The notes under the pieces: generated by a model
The model's input: the letters and a program-made list of their open reading frames with translations, nothing else
The model's database searches: none
Told to the model about the DNA's origin: nothing
NCBI RefSeq assembly: GCF_963662255.1
Contig: NC_085046.1
Span: 142,119,762-142,183,761, forward strand
Direction: 5' to 3'
Origin: Cinclus cinclus
Taxonomy: Eukaryota; Chordata; Aves; Passeriformes; Cinclidae
Length of the DNA: 64,000 nucleotides
Part shown: piece after piece, positions 38,201 through 51,107 of the stretch
Layout: each line of letters begins with the position of its first letter
Position numbering within the stretch: the first letter of the stretch is position 1
Program-made: the position numbers and the translations under genes

Positions 38201-41200
38201 CTACAAGGTAATGATTTACACTTCATGTCACTGAAAATACCTCTCCATATAAAATGGAGAAAGTTGAGAAATGTTTGGCTGCACAGAGGGCACCACTGCC
38301 CCAGTTATTTTTGATAATGGTGACTTTGCCATTCAGGTGAACCCTTAATTGAGGTACTTGTGCTGAGGCCAACTTATCTGATCAGTTAATCTCTTCCTTC
38401 TGACTGGTGAGCAAGAAACTTAACAGGATCCATCCCTATTGTTGCAGATTTGCATTAATATACCCATACCATTGATCCACATATCCTTTTTTGCATTGAC
38501 TTGTAAGGGAAAGGCCAAATTTATTCTGCCTCTTGAAAGTCATTCTCTTATGCCCATCACTGACATTATCTGCTGCTTTTTTGTATGATTTCTTCGTACT
38601 TCTGTTACTTTATTGATAATGCTGGATATTTTAAACTTCCTATCAGCAATTTCCATTTACAACAGGATTTTAATTTTTTTAGTAATGCTATTAATGAAAT
38701 TACTGTCACATCAGTCTTGAGACCAGTCCTTGAGGAACTCCAAAAATATCCTTTCTAGCCCAGAAGTTCCACTTTTTGCACAGGCCATTGTCATCTTCCC
38801 ATTAGTCAGTTCCTTCTCTCCAATTCTGAATAGTGCCTCACATTTTAAATTTGCATTGTCATCACAACCCAGACATTGGAACATGTCAAAGTGTGATGAG
38901 GGCAGCTGGATCCTGAAGCACATCCATGTGTTTGATACCTTTTGGCCACTCCTTGGTAGCAAGCTCTGCATGCACGTTTCAGACTTGGGAACCTAATTGC
39001 CTAAATCTCAAGTCTTGCTTCCCATTCCAACATTAATAGTCTATCATTGTGAAAGAGATCTTCATCCCTGTCAGAGTTTTAACCGGGTTTATATGGAATT
39101 TCAGTAGCCTGAGCTGGTGTGTCCCTCTATGCACTGATCACTGTGGGCTGCTCTGCAGTCCTATTCAAACAACATCCATTTAAGTTATTCTCTCAGACTT
39201 TCCCACCAGCTGACTTCCTGCCCACCTCTTTTGGCTTCTGAAGAAATTTTTCCTTTGCTTTCATGCTTGAAGAGTGATCCTTTTACAAAAGATTGGCAGT
39301 CAAGCTGAGAGTAAGACATTCATATGAAGTCAGTGAAGAGGTGATCTTTTAAAAGTCTGGTCTTCTCCAAAGATGAAAGAATTACTCTAAAACCACTGGA
39401 AACATCACTATGCATTGATTTCATCTGGCCTTTTATATATGACTTTTTCTATACTGAAACTATTAAGTGGCTGAACTTGGTGCCTAATCATTGTCTGACT
39501 GAAACAATTTTTAATTCTAAGATTTATACCAGGAGAGGTTCTGGGAATATAAACTTCTGTAATCTAATTCTTAACCAAAGTAAAATGACATAGCTCCTAA
39601 TTTCAGTGAAGCTTTGTTAATTCATACCAGCTGAAATTTTAGGTCATTAATTTGATTTTTTTTCATCGCCCCTTTCCTCACCTTAAAACTTCCAGTAAAT
39701 CCTCTCCCTGAATAATCACATGGATCTGGTAGGTCACAGAATTTTATAGAGTTTCACTCAGATATATGTGGCTGGCAGAAAGGTTAGTCAAATATTTGTT
39801 AGAGGAATGCTGTATCTCCTGTGTAGAGTGACTGATTGGCATCAAGAGCTTTATCTCCCCCATATCACGGAAGAGTGCACCAGGCTCAATTGTCAATAAA
39901 AGCAGTATAAAAGGAAGACACTGATGCTTTGACTGCATGAAAGCCTGTTCAGAGTCAGAAGAATAAAAAAGCAAAAATAGTTCATGTGGTGGAAATAGAA
40001 AAGCAAGTTGTGGTGCATTGCAGGACAAAAAAATTCTACTCATAAGAAGAGTCAATAGATTTAGGATAAGTTAGTTAAGCAATTTTATCCTACTGAGCTA
40101 CTGAGTGGGACACATCTGCTCTCAGTGCAGGGGCTATGAAGCTGAAACATGAAATTTGCCCCAGCCAAGACCATGACCAGATACTGATCAAGAAAGCAAA
40201 ATAAGCTAAGTTCTGTGAGAAAAATGACAGACACAATTGGGGTGGAGGGGCAGAAGAAGAGTATGTGGGTGTGTGAATTTCTAAATCTACTGTATACTTT
40301 CTCCTGTGATTATTTTCCCTACCAGTGGCAACTTTTTTTCATAAGTTAGAACTTACATGGTGGTAAGAATTATGCTAAATATATTGGGAATAGCACCAGT
40401 CTCAAATTTAAAATGTTATATTTTTATTTCTCCACTTACATTTCTGTATCTTTTTCATTGTGCTCTGATATATTGTAGCCCTCTTCCTGAGGCTTGCTTT
40501 CACACACTTCCACTTAGAGCTAATTTGATTTTATTAGTAAAAAACAGTTTATTTTTCTTTTCTCCATCTTGAATATCATCTCTGCTATTAACTGTAGTTG
40601 TAGTTTTAACAAATCCCTCAACCATCATTGAATATTTGGTTTATTGGGAAATAGCAAATGTATTGACACCATTCCCTTTAAATTAGTACTGAAAAATGAA
40701 TCAAAAACTGGGTGTTTCTCAATTGAAAATAGTGAGTTAATTGATGTCTGATCAGAAAATGCAGCCACATTGAGGAAGTCATCAATGGGTTAGTGAAATC
40801 AAGCATGTTTTAGGCTCCCTTGCAAAAATGAACCATTTAATTATGAGACAGAGAACATGTTTTTCATTTGCAATATGTACAATGGCATCAATGCCCCTAG
40901 GTGCTAAAGAAACATCAGTGATGCTCACAGAAACAGAAGCTTTGGTTTTCCATAGCTATACCTATGACAAAATATTCAGTGCTGAGCACTTGTTACATCA
41001 AAACAGTGCTAGCAAACAGAAAGTCCATAAAGAAATGTGAGGCCAACTACAGAAAAAAACATCCTGAGTACTGGGAACTAGAATGTCAGATAAATCATAT
41101 AAGATTTCTGTAGCTGGAGGCTCCTGAGAAACTGCCTTTTACTTCTCCAGCTCACATTTATATGTAGCTACACAGATGGCAAGAAGCCTTTGATACTGAC

Positions 41201-41496
41201 CAGAACAGAAATCCATGTATCTATTGTATTTACATGAGGTTGAATTTACATCTTGAGTGTCTAGACTTTCTTTGCCTTTGCTGTACTTAGCAGCAAAGTT
41301 TTGAAATATTATCCATAAGATGAAGAAGTGAAGCCTGTGTATAGGCATATGAAACTCACAAATTTGCAAAAAAACCCCCAACTTATTGGAAATATTCAAG
41401 AGTTAAATGTAGCAATGTAGTAATGCCATTCAAAGAATAACAGGGCAACTACAGAACAAACATCAAAATCTATTATTGGACTAGTAAAACTCCCCG
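35201..41496. other. Unique noncoding sequence, no gene seen
   Basis: No exon or clear interspersed repeat is seen. An A14 tract lies at 35245-35258 and a C-rich CCCCTCCCCCCCC run near 37250-37262. Frames are at most about 122 codons (36028-36396 minus) and have no recognisable domain. Confidence 0.55.
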
Positions 41497-41610
41497 AAGA
41501 TCTGGTGTAGCCCCCACTTCATCAGATTTTTAAAAGGAGATCAGACAAAACACTCAGAAACACAGTGTGGAAAATGTGTCTTCTGTCCTGGACTGGATGA
41601 CCTTGCTGCT
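41497..41610 (+). mobile_element. Old CR1-like LINE 3' scrap
   Basis: TTTTTAAAAGGAGATCAGAC, AAAACACTCAGAAACA and a closing GGACTGGATGACCTTGCTGC match, with many differences, the end of ORF2 and the 3' region of older archosaur and turtle CR1 families. The terminal repeat is lost. The higher divergence compared with the copies at 48079 and 59072 suggests an ancient insertion. Confidence 0.55.
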
Positions 41611-42532
41611 TTTTTTTCTCTGCTTGTCTTAATCTTTGAACAATAGTGCAGTGAACCAGTCACTGCTTTCCAAACACTTCTGAGGATAAAAGAATCCACG
41701 AGGTTCCAGTTGCTTTATGGTTTTTATCCCTACTCTGTTAAGCAGCACTTAGACCCAACAGTAGATTTCTCACCCATTGCAGTACCAGGTACTTTTGAGT
41801 ATCCTGTTGGAATTCAGGACTGGTTCCCCCTCTTGAATCCAGTAATGACCCAAGTTTCTAACAGATTAAGGGAAAGGACATCCAGCCTCTGCGTGTTATT
41901 CAGAGAACCACAAAGGTGCTACTCTTTACTCCTCTATGATCTGGTATATTCTAACAGCAGCAAAAAAAATTATCAGAAATGGAGGGGGGGGGAACCCAGG
42001 CAGAATGGCATGCTGCACATGGCTCTTGAATATTGCAAGTGTTAAATATTTTGAAGGACTGTTGTCCCTTGCAACCTCAACCTCATTAGAGTCAAACATT
42101 TTAAACATAGCAGTAATTAATTCGAGGTTCCTCTGTATGTAGCAGAAAGAGTGGTCCTCTGGTCACTGGTCCTACCCAGGCATGTTGCCTTCTCTGTCCA
42201 TAGAGTACAAAGCCCAGAAAACTGCCTTAGGTTTGTTGGATGGTTGCCTCTTAGATGGCTAATCTCACATAAAATGAATTCTGCCCACCATGGTTAGTTT
42301 CTTGCTGTGTGAATGACCTTATTCACTTGGATTCCACAGATAGCAATGAATAAAACTTGTCTGGTTGAAAATTCAATATATTTTTTGCTTTTCTTGAATT
42401 TATTTCAGCTAAAGCTAAAACTAACATTCTGTCCTGGCTTGATCACAGTCATACCTGTGCATGAATGAAGTCTACGGATATTATCTTATGCACAAAGAAA
42501 TGCTACAGTCCCATCCAAAACAATACATATTA
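41611..42532. other. Unique noncoding sequence between two CR1 scraps
   Basis: No gene is supported. A 111-codon plus frame at 41710-42045 has no recognisable domain and overlaps opposing frames. A G8 run lies near 41983-41992. Confidence 0.5.
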
Positions 42533-42582
42533 AGGATCTTAAAATATCCTGAGCTGGAAGGATCATGGAAGTCCAACTCCTA
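42533..42582 (-). mobile_element. Short CR1-like 3' end scrap
   Basis: GGATCTTAAAATATCCTGAG, CTGGAAGGATCATGGAAG and GTCCAACTCCT resemble the minus-strand start of a common avian CR1 3' end (ATATCCTGAGTTGGAAGG type). Only about 50 bp are recognisable. An internal deletion near 42565 removes part of the usual sequence. Confidence 0.6.
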
Positions 42583-45500
42583 TATGCATGTATATGCAAC
42601 TTGCAAGCTACTTATGAGATAATAAGAAGCAAGGTCTGAAGGAAAAAGGAACTGCTAGAGCACACTCTAATGTAAAGGAAGTATGAAGCTGCATTGGGGT
42701 GCCAGCAGTCTGACCTCCAGCCACCCTTCAGTAGAAAAGTAGAACCAGTTGGCCATGGTTCCACAGTGAGCATCATCTCTTTGTCTACAATCATGCTGTA
42801 TCAATTCCATGCCATTTATAGACCTCCCAAAGGCTGCAGGTCTGATCTCCAAGGTACACACAGTCTATACAGTTTTTATGCCACCTGAGTGGGTCATTGA
42901 AAGCTGAAGGTTTTGGAGAACATGCTTTATAATGTATTTCCATAGAAAAGTTCAGCAAAACAGGATTATCAACCTCTATATCTCACCTGTGCCAAATTCC
43001 ACAAATCAGATGGCAGTGGTAACAATTCAACATCTAGTTTTGTTCCTCACTTGATGCAGTTGTTCCAACTCTTTATACCTGGTACTTTGTGTATGCTGCA
43101 GGTATTCACTGTCACCTTGAAGAATTCCTAGCCATGTTCCTGGGTGATGAGATGCTATGTTTTGTGAAGGAATTTTGAAATGGTCTTTTTCAAATTAGGT
43201 TGCTCAAAGATCCACCCTGGAGAAGGAGGGAAAATGTGCTTGTGAATGATACACTTGAGCTGTTGATAAGGGCTTTGTAAAGCTTAGCAACAGATGACTA
43301 TGGATGTGTGAATGACAGCTGTTGGCAATTCCTCTACATTGGACAGTAGTAATTCCTGCAGCCCCTGCAATTCTATCTTGGCTTCCCATGGAGATTTCAG
43401 TTTCCTTATGTGTGTGTGTGGCCATTGGTTTGATGCAGTGCATATGGGAGAGGAAGTTATTTAGCTGTACAGTCAATTCACCATTATCCATGGGCAGATT
43501 TTGCCTATAAGCCATGCAGTAAGTGTTGAGAGATCCAGACCTGAACCACCCAAGCCCTCATTTACTAGTGCAGGCACAGTGCCATGTGCATGTGCCTGTG
43601 CTGCTCTCAGAACCAGTTCTGGTCTCAAAATAGTGTTGCTATACTTCAATTTATGTGACACTGAGCCTGTTGATAAGTCCCATTGCTTTAAATTAGATCT
43701 TGAGGTCCCTATTATGCACTGGCTCATAAGCAGCAGAGGTGTGTGGCAACCAGCCTGTGACAATCAGAGGTTTTATGTGCCCCTTGCTGAATGTGGGGGT
43801 GGTCCTTCAGAGCTGTTATGGGAGGCTCAAAAATGAAGCTCATGCTTCTCAAAAAGAAGCTTGTTATGGTTCAGTGCTTCATGTTGTACCTCCACTGAAG
43901 TTCTTCTTTTGCACCATGTTGGATTGAAGGCCTCCACAATGTATAAGGACTGTGACACTTGAACCACTCCTGCCAGCATCATTACCCAGGGTTTACTTCC
44001 ACCCAGGGTATCCCTGCCTTATCATTACACTAGCAATTTCTCATAATCCTCCTATGTGCTACATTACTGAATGTGCTGTAGGACAGGAAGGAATGTACAA
44101 CTAAAGCACTTTCATTTAAGCTATACCTCTTGTACATGGTCAAATCTCGGAAGGGTCCTTACCATCGATTAATCTCTTAGCCTTAAGATATATTGTGCAG
44201 TTAAAGACTGCAGGCCTGAAAGGGTTCTCCTGTGTGTAGCCAAACAAATTATATAATCCCTTTTATGAACTGATTAAACTCAGACTTAAAAGTGGTTAAT
44301 ATGTTTTATGCGGAAATGTTCTCACATGAAGCTTTTTCTAGTAAACTACTGCCCTGATGTTTAGAAGTTCTGCAGTCTTTCATCAAAATCAATTTACACT
44401 CATTTGTTCTTGAAAATACAAGCAGATTTTGCACCAGACATTGTGCAAACCAGCAAGTCCACAGGGACCTTGCTTGAACTGCCTGTAATGTTGAGGTTGC
44501 AGGGACATGACTATTTTACTTCTGTTGAGTAAACAGAAGGCAGCCTATAGCTGAGCTCAGTTCTTTGAAAAAGAAAAAACAGCAGCCCTTTAATTTTTAC
44601 CTTTTTAACATGAAATGAAGACACTATGACTTTTCAAGAAAGTAGATCTGCTGAGTAAGTTGTCACCTTCAAGTTGGTGGCTTTCAGTCTGGAAATGTCC
44701 TTCAAGAGACAACAGCTCATGGCAAAGTATGAAATGCAACCTGGACTGAGTGATTTGCTGCAGTCAGAAAAAGTCTCTATCAGTCATCTGTCTGTCAGTC
44801 ATCCTGCCTATTCATTTTGACCACTTAGGTGCGTGTGCACCTTGAAAATTATAGAGAAAATGAAGCATGTCCTTTATGATGTCTTTTTCTTGGAAACCTT
44901 TGCTGAAGACTGAAGGGGATCCTGGCTATTACTGTTAGCAGGATCCTTCACTGATGGCAGTGGGTACTAGGACAATGACTTGGTGATTCAGATTTCCATA
45001 GCTATATACTTAATAAATTTTACCAAAACAGGACATGCCATCTCACATGGGGAGGTCACAGACTCTTCTTGTTTCAAGTTACTAAAACAAAAGTGTGGGA
45101 AGAAGTTTTACTGTGAAACTCTGTTCAGTCATGGGGGAATCAAACATGATGCAAAATCTGTAACAAGGGAATAATGATGGTGGCAGGTACTAAATTTCCT
45201 CCAAATGTAATATACAGGACTGGAAGGACATGAATAAAAACTGGAAGAGGATGTGGTGTTCCTTTCTCAAACCCCTTTTTCTCCTTTGGAATGATGACAG
45301 CCTGATTTGCCCCAGACATTAAATATTTTGATACTCTCTGTGGTAGGATAGTGCAAAAGCAGGAATGAAGGAGATGAAGGGATGGGTGATGCTGCAGAGG
45401 AAAGTGAGGCAATAGTGTGACCACAGGATCATCTCTATCTGTCTGCTCTTCTTTGGAGGTCTGTTCCCATCACAGCGGTGACACAACCATGCAATCCATT

Positions 45501-48078
45501 TCCCAGGACACGGATACGAGGATTTGCCCAGTGAAATCCTCAGTCTGTTCAGTTCTTTAGGTGAACCAATTCACTGATATTTAGAAATTTTCATTTCACT
45601 CAACTAAAATATCCAGGTAGGATAAAATCTAAATATGAAATACAGAGCCTGTTTCAAAACGTTGCTTCTAAAATAGCAAAGGTTGCCTGTAAGATAAAAT
45701 AGGTAAACGTAGCACATTTGTTAGGAGTTTTAAAACAAGCACCAGCTAGATGCTGCCATTTTAAAGCTAAGAGTGAAAATGATTTACAGAATTAATGTTT
45801 GGTTGTAACTGACTGAAAAGCTTGTCACCCATTTCCACTATAGATGGAGGTTGTTTCTTGATCTCAACTGCTTTTATTTAATTTGACTTCAAATAATCCC
45901 AGCATAGAGCTTTTTCTCATGCCTTCATTTTAAAACTTTATTTTCCACTGGCCATTCAGTTGCCAATCACCATGACAAATTCTATCTTGCTAAGTGATAG
46001 GCAATATAATTTTTATCCCTTGGAATTCTCCTTTTTTTCTTTCCCCTACAGAAATCTATTTGCCAGAATTTCATCCATTCATTAATACATACACTGAGTA
46101 CTGAAATATTGTAAGTAGGTTTAGCTTCAGTGATTTCAGGGAAGGCACACCCATAGATTCCCCCTCACAAGCTAGCCTTTATGGGAGAAATGGGCCATTC
46201 TTTTAAGAGAGAAAGGGCCATTGTCCTGTCTTTGAAATATCTCCTGTTTGGTACTCAGTGAAGATAAATTTGAGTCTTTCCTTAAATTACTTTTCACTCT
46301 GAACTGATGTGACATTTATCTCTGCTAGAGTGTTGACTATATGAAAAGCTGAAGCTTGTTTAAAGAATGCTGCCAAACAAGAAAGATTGTAATCCATCTA
46401 ATTACTGAGCTAGGATGTGCCACTGCTGCAAACTTCAATTACCACCATTAAAGCATCAATTGAAAGCTTCAGCTGATTCCCAGAGAGTCAGACACTTCCA
46501 GACATTTCATGCATTATACAGATGTTTTGCTGCTGCTTCAGTCACTAATGGTTTGCTATTTTGAACATTTGGGACTCCTGTAACACGAGAAGTAAGGTCC
46601 AGATGTAGAGGGATTTCAAGTGAATTCTGCCTCTTTAAACCACATTTTCTCAGTTGTTCCCCCCAGTAGGAACTGATGACCTCATGCTGGATGCCTTTTA
46701 TTTTTCCCAAGTGTTATAAGATAAATTTGCCCACAGGGTTACTTACAATTCCTGAGAATCCACATTTCCATGGATATCAAAAGCCCAGTACTACAGTGAG
46801 GTCCCTGAGACAGAATTCTGTAGGCACACAGATCTCTTTGTAGACTCAGCTGCTAATTCTTTATATGCCAGTGTTGCTGTCCACACATTTAAAGAATAGC
46901 CCCAAAACAGCAAAAAAGGCCCCCATATTTTGAGCAAGACTCTGGAAATTTTGTGGGCAACACCTTTTGCAATAAGCTCTCCCTTGTTTCACTTTGACAC
47001 AACTGTTAATAACTCAGTTTGATTGATTCCCTTCTGGCAATGTGCTCTTAAATGTGAGGTGGGTCAAAATCAAAAGAAAAAGATCCTTCTGGAATCCAAC
47101 CTTTTTTTAAAAAAGGCAAGACTTTAATAGCTGAGCATTGAGGGAAGTTTCAGAATTAAAAGTCAATTTGAATCAAAGAGTAAAGTCATTTTATTTTGGA
47201 GACATTGAGACAAAACTGTTCTATTTCCAAAACTGTCTCTTTTCAGATGCAAATCATCTAAGAGAGGTCACAGAAGTCATTGCTTCTGTGTCACTTATGT
47301 TGCTTTTATTTGCTAAGGGCAAAATTTGCACCTGTGCAGAGCAGCCAGCTCCAGAGTTAAATCAGCATTTGTGGGCTGCCCAGTGACTTTGGGCACTGCT
47401 GACTTATACCCAGCTCTCCAGAGAGCATCCCTCAGGAAGATTACACTGCCTAGAAAACAAATGTGGCTGCAGGCTGAGGCCCTCAATCTAAAATGCTGTG
47501 TGGAACTTCTGTGCTTAATATTTTCTCCTTTAAGAACAAAATTATTTTCACTGACAGCCAATTAGCAGCTGTCTTCTGTATCTCTGTAGTTAATCCCCAC
47601 TCTGTCTAATCTTTAACTGATTTTTCCGGGAAGGCTCCTTAAATAAATACCAGTGTTTCTGAGGACATACTGAAAGAACATGATCTTTATTTTTTACCAG
47701 GGTCTGGGAGGTGGGAGTTTGTGGCCACAATTATCACATATTTCTGTTTGCCAGTGCATCTTTCCATCTCTTCCAGGTACTTCTGAAACAGATTTGGAAG
47801 ATAAAGGGAAAAAACTCCCACCTGTGAGGAGAGATTTCAAGGGTAGATGTTTCATGTCATGACCAGCTTTTGCTTTTGGGCAATGGCCCAAAGCAACAAG
47901 AAATGCTAAAACACACAAGGCTGCCAGGAAGTCATTGTCTGTCGGTCTTTTACAGAGTGATTTCATGAGGTGCTCACATGAGACCAATTAGGAAAAACTG
48001 TGAGAGTGAACATCCTGGTATTCTGCAAGTAGTGGAGAACAGCATTTCAACAGCACAAGGACATTGACAAAGGTGTAA
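42583..48078. other. Unique noncoding sequence, no gene seen
   Basis: No exon or interspersed repeat is recognised. Short frames of up to about 111 codons (43501-43836 plus) lie opposite comparably long minus frames, as expected by chance. A candidate conserved block is at 46290-46500. Confidence 0.55.
46290..46500. promoter_or_regulatory. Candidate conserved noncoding element (tentative)
   Basis: Non-repetitive sequence with clustered homeodomain-like cores (CATCTAATTACTGAGC at about 46395-46410, TTCAATTACCACCATTAAAG at 46434-46453, CATCAATTGAAAG at 46455-46467). All frames contain stops. There is no CR1 or simple repeat in the block. Confidence 0.22.
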
Positions 48079-48261
48079 AAAATCTGGAACTGGTTCCTCA
48101 GAGAGGTGGTAGGGGCCCCATCCCTGGAAAACATTCCAAGCCAGTTTCGATGGGGCTCTGAGCAACCTGATTGGGTTGAAGATGTCCCTGCTCATTGCAG
48201 TGGGATTGGACTAGATGACCTTTAGAGGTCCCTTCCAATCCAAACCATTCTATGATTCAAT
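48079..48261 (+). mobile_element. CR1 LINE 3' fragment
   Basis: The plus-strand copy starts in the final ORF2 codons (AATCTGGAACTGGTTCCTCA, GAGAGGTGGT), runs through GGGGCTCTGAGCAACCTGAT and GGGATTGGACTAGATGACCT, and ends in CCAAACCATTCTATGATTCA. The octamer-type 3' end is nearly intact, so this is one of the better preserved tails here. It is strongly 5' truncated and noncoding. Confidence 0.93.
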
Positions 48262-51083
48262 GGTAGAATGAAGCCCAGTGACTTTAGAAATACTGTGTAT
48301 AATTAGCTATTCCGCAGATAGTGGCGTGACACACAATGCACAATGATACATTTTCATTCAAACTTTCAATTTACGGTAGCTGAAAATATAAAAATAAGAA
48401 ATGGTAGAGGGCAAGCATGCCCCACAGCTCTGTAAATGTTCTAATAATATCTAAATAAAAATGGCAGCCACTTCTGGCAAAAAGGGGACTGCTAACAAAT
48501 GAGATTACATCACAGAAGAAACAAATGCAAACTATTGCTTATTAAATGGGTAATTCTTTGTTTTAATGACAGGTGTTAGAAGAATTGTCCCAAGAAGAAA
48601 TGGGTATTGACAACAGCTGAGGAAATGTAATGTCCCTTAAATACAGAAATGCAAGCGCAGCTCCACAGCCAAGATCCAGGTACTCCAGGATTTCTGTCTC
48701 TGACATTGATTTGCTATAAATGTTTAAAGATGAGTTATAAAAATGAATCAAGCCTTCACTTCACTTCCCCCAGCATCTCCTCCCAGCAATATGTGGTAAA
48801 GGAGGTGTATATTTTTCATATTTGCTAATGGATTTTCATTTAATACACTTTTTTAACAGCTTTTAAAATACATCTAAACTTCTGGCACCTACAATATCCT
48901 GTAACAATGGGTTCCATTTGTTTAGGTATGCATCACATAAAAGGTACTTCCTTTTGGATTAAATCCTCTACTGATAACTCATTGCTTGCTTTCTAGTTTT
49001 TGTTTTAGGGGAAAGAATGAATAATTGTTTCCTAATTGTCTGCTGCTTTCCACTCAAGATTTCATGCATTGCCCTAAATATACAAAGAATTAAAAATATT
49101 CAGTCAGCTTTGAGACATAAATGGGAAGAAATTCAATGGTTGTTTTAATTCATCCTTCTGCCAATGAATTAAAGAGTAACTGCAAGGTTTTGTATGCTCA
49201 GCAGCCTGTGGCAATAGCTGAGGACAGACAACCTATGAAGTTTTCTGGAAGTTCTTCCTGATGTTGAAATGAAAGCACTGCAACTGCTATAGGGTTCAAA
49301 AACTGAAATAGTGCTAAACATCAAGGCAGGAAATTATGGGTCCTTCCTGTAGCCATGGTGGTGAACTCCTGTCTCTGTTGTGACCATGGTGTTCTCCCAC
49401 TTGCTGCAGAGATCAGGACTAAAAATATGTTTACCCTATTGTGTCTAACACAAGAGCATCCAAGCCCTGTGGATCTTTCTAGTAAGTCAGAATTTAGTTT
49501 TAGTAAACACCCTGTTTCTCTGATCACTCTGTTGGCACCTCTGAGTTTGCTTGAGTAAGGCTGGTTCATGTACTCAAGTGACGTAGATATTGTAACATGG
49601 GTATTTATTCTGCTCAGGCCAGTCTGAATCCTGAAATTAATTCTGTGCTGTGTGTCTCTGCAATGAATAATGACTGCAGCTCAGACATACCTTGTGAGTA
49701 ATCCAGGAACCATGTTCCTGCTTATGGAAGAGAAAGTGCAAGAGTTGGCAAGAGAAAAAAGTAGCCTGTGTAGGAAGGAGGCAGCTCTTCCGTGGGCGTA
49801 TCAACAAATGCTAAATTGCTAAATCTCTGGATAGGCATCACTTCAAAGGGCCTATGGGTACTGCAGAAAATTATGCAAGCTATATGCATCTTGCAAATTT
49901 TAATCCAAAAGGCAGGGTGATGTTCCAAGATAATGACCTTTGTAAGAACTGGAGGCAAAGAAAATCTTGGTCTGATTCAATTAAAGCTAGAGATGATCCA
50001 TGGGACAGAAAAGGATGTAATAACATTGAAAAAAGTGATCTGTTTTCATACTTAGGTGACCCCATAAGTCTAGCTGGCTGCAGGCATGCAGATCCAGTCA
50101 AACTTTGCTGAGCAGAAAGATTCAATTTCATCTTCAAAAGTTGTTTCTGTGTTCTATTGACCAAAAGGGGATGTTGAAAATATGAACTGCAAACACTGGA
50201 TCAATCCCAACAATCAGAAAATACTTCTAGGTGTCAAATGTTTTTCCGGGTTCACATTTTCATGTATAGAAATGCTTCCCAAGCACCTTTGCATGGGTGC
50301 AATTCAATAAACTATCTCAGAGGCTTGCCTCTCTTCCCTGTGTTGAGGTAGCCTGTACATACCTGGATGGTTGAAGGCTCCTTATCTTCTGTGGATTTGC
50401 TAAAGGAATCACCGTGTTACTGGTGTTAGGAGTGTCCTGAGGATTACAGGATTTTTTTTTTTCTTGTATCCCCAATCTTCAGGACAACATATCCAACTAC
50501 AAAGAACAAAAGGTATTAGGATTGTACAGATAGCTGAGGCCCTGCTTTTTCTGCTGATCTCAAGTTTGTCAGTATCTGACTTTGCTGGAGGAGAGATAAA
50601 TGTGAATGTTCATAAGTGGCTCATAATGAGTAAAACTGTAAATGAAAAAGTATTTTTAGTAACACTGGTTTGTAATTCATGAGAAGGATCCCAGAAATCT
50701 ATTTATCTCTAAAATCCCTGAATGGCTGCCATTATTTCTGTGTATTCCTAACAGTGTCAGAAGAGAGTTTTTCTGCACTGAATGGCAGGAGCGGCTTTCT
50801 GAGAGGCTCTGAGCTGGTGGGAACTTTTACGAGCCTATTGCTTTGTTAAAAATTCCTCTGCTTAAGTATAATAAAAGGATAATGAACAATTGTTGTCTCT
50901 TAGACTACGTGGAGGTTTGTGTAAGCAGGTTTACTCATTTTACTCTGTTGGTTTTAAGGCTTGTGTGTATGACCTAAGGGTTGTGGTCTGTTTGCATGGG
51001 GTTCACAGCAGAGCATTCACACTTCTGTAAAACTGTGTGCTCTACTTTAAGACTACTCCAGCGTTATTATTAACAATGAAAGT
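48262..51083. other. Unique noncoding sequence, no gene seen
   Basis: No exon is recognised. The block at 48490-48760 has motif-rich, repeat-free texture (TAAATGGGTAATTC, an AAATGCAAAC octamer-like site, TTTTAATGACAGGTG). Short frames under 100 codons are random in look. Confidence 0.5.
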
Positions 51084-51107
51084 AAAAAAAAAAAAAAAAA
51101 AAAAAAA
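51084..51107. repeat. A24 homopolymer
   Basis: Twenty-four consecutive A residues. There is no AATAAA-type signal in the 40 bases upstream and no recognisable gene copy before it, so it looks like a simple homopolymer, not a retrocopy tail. Confidence 0.95.

Noticed and set aside
42431..42480. Possible start of an avian ERV LTR (TGTCCTGGCTTG)
   Set aside because: Only about ten bases resemble known LTR starts; there is no body, polyadenylation signal, end motif or target-site duplication.
50700..51107. Retrocopy ending in the A24 tract
   Set aside because: There is no polyadenylation signal close upstream, no recognisable transcript sequence, and no clear flanking duplication.
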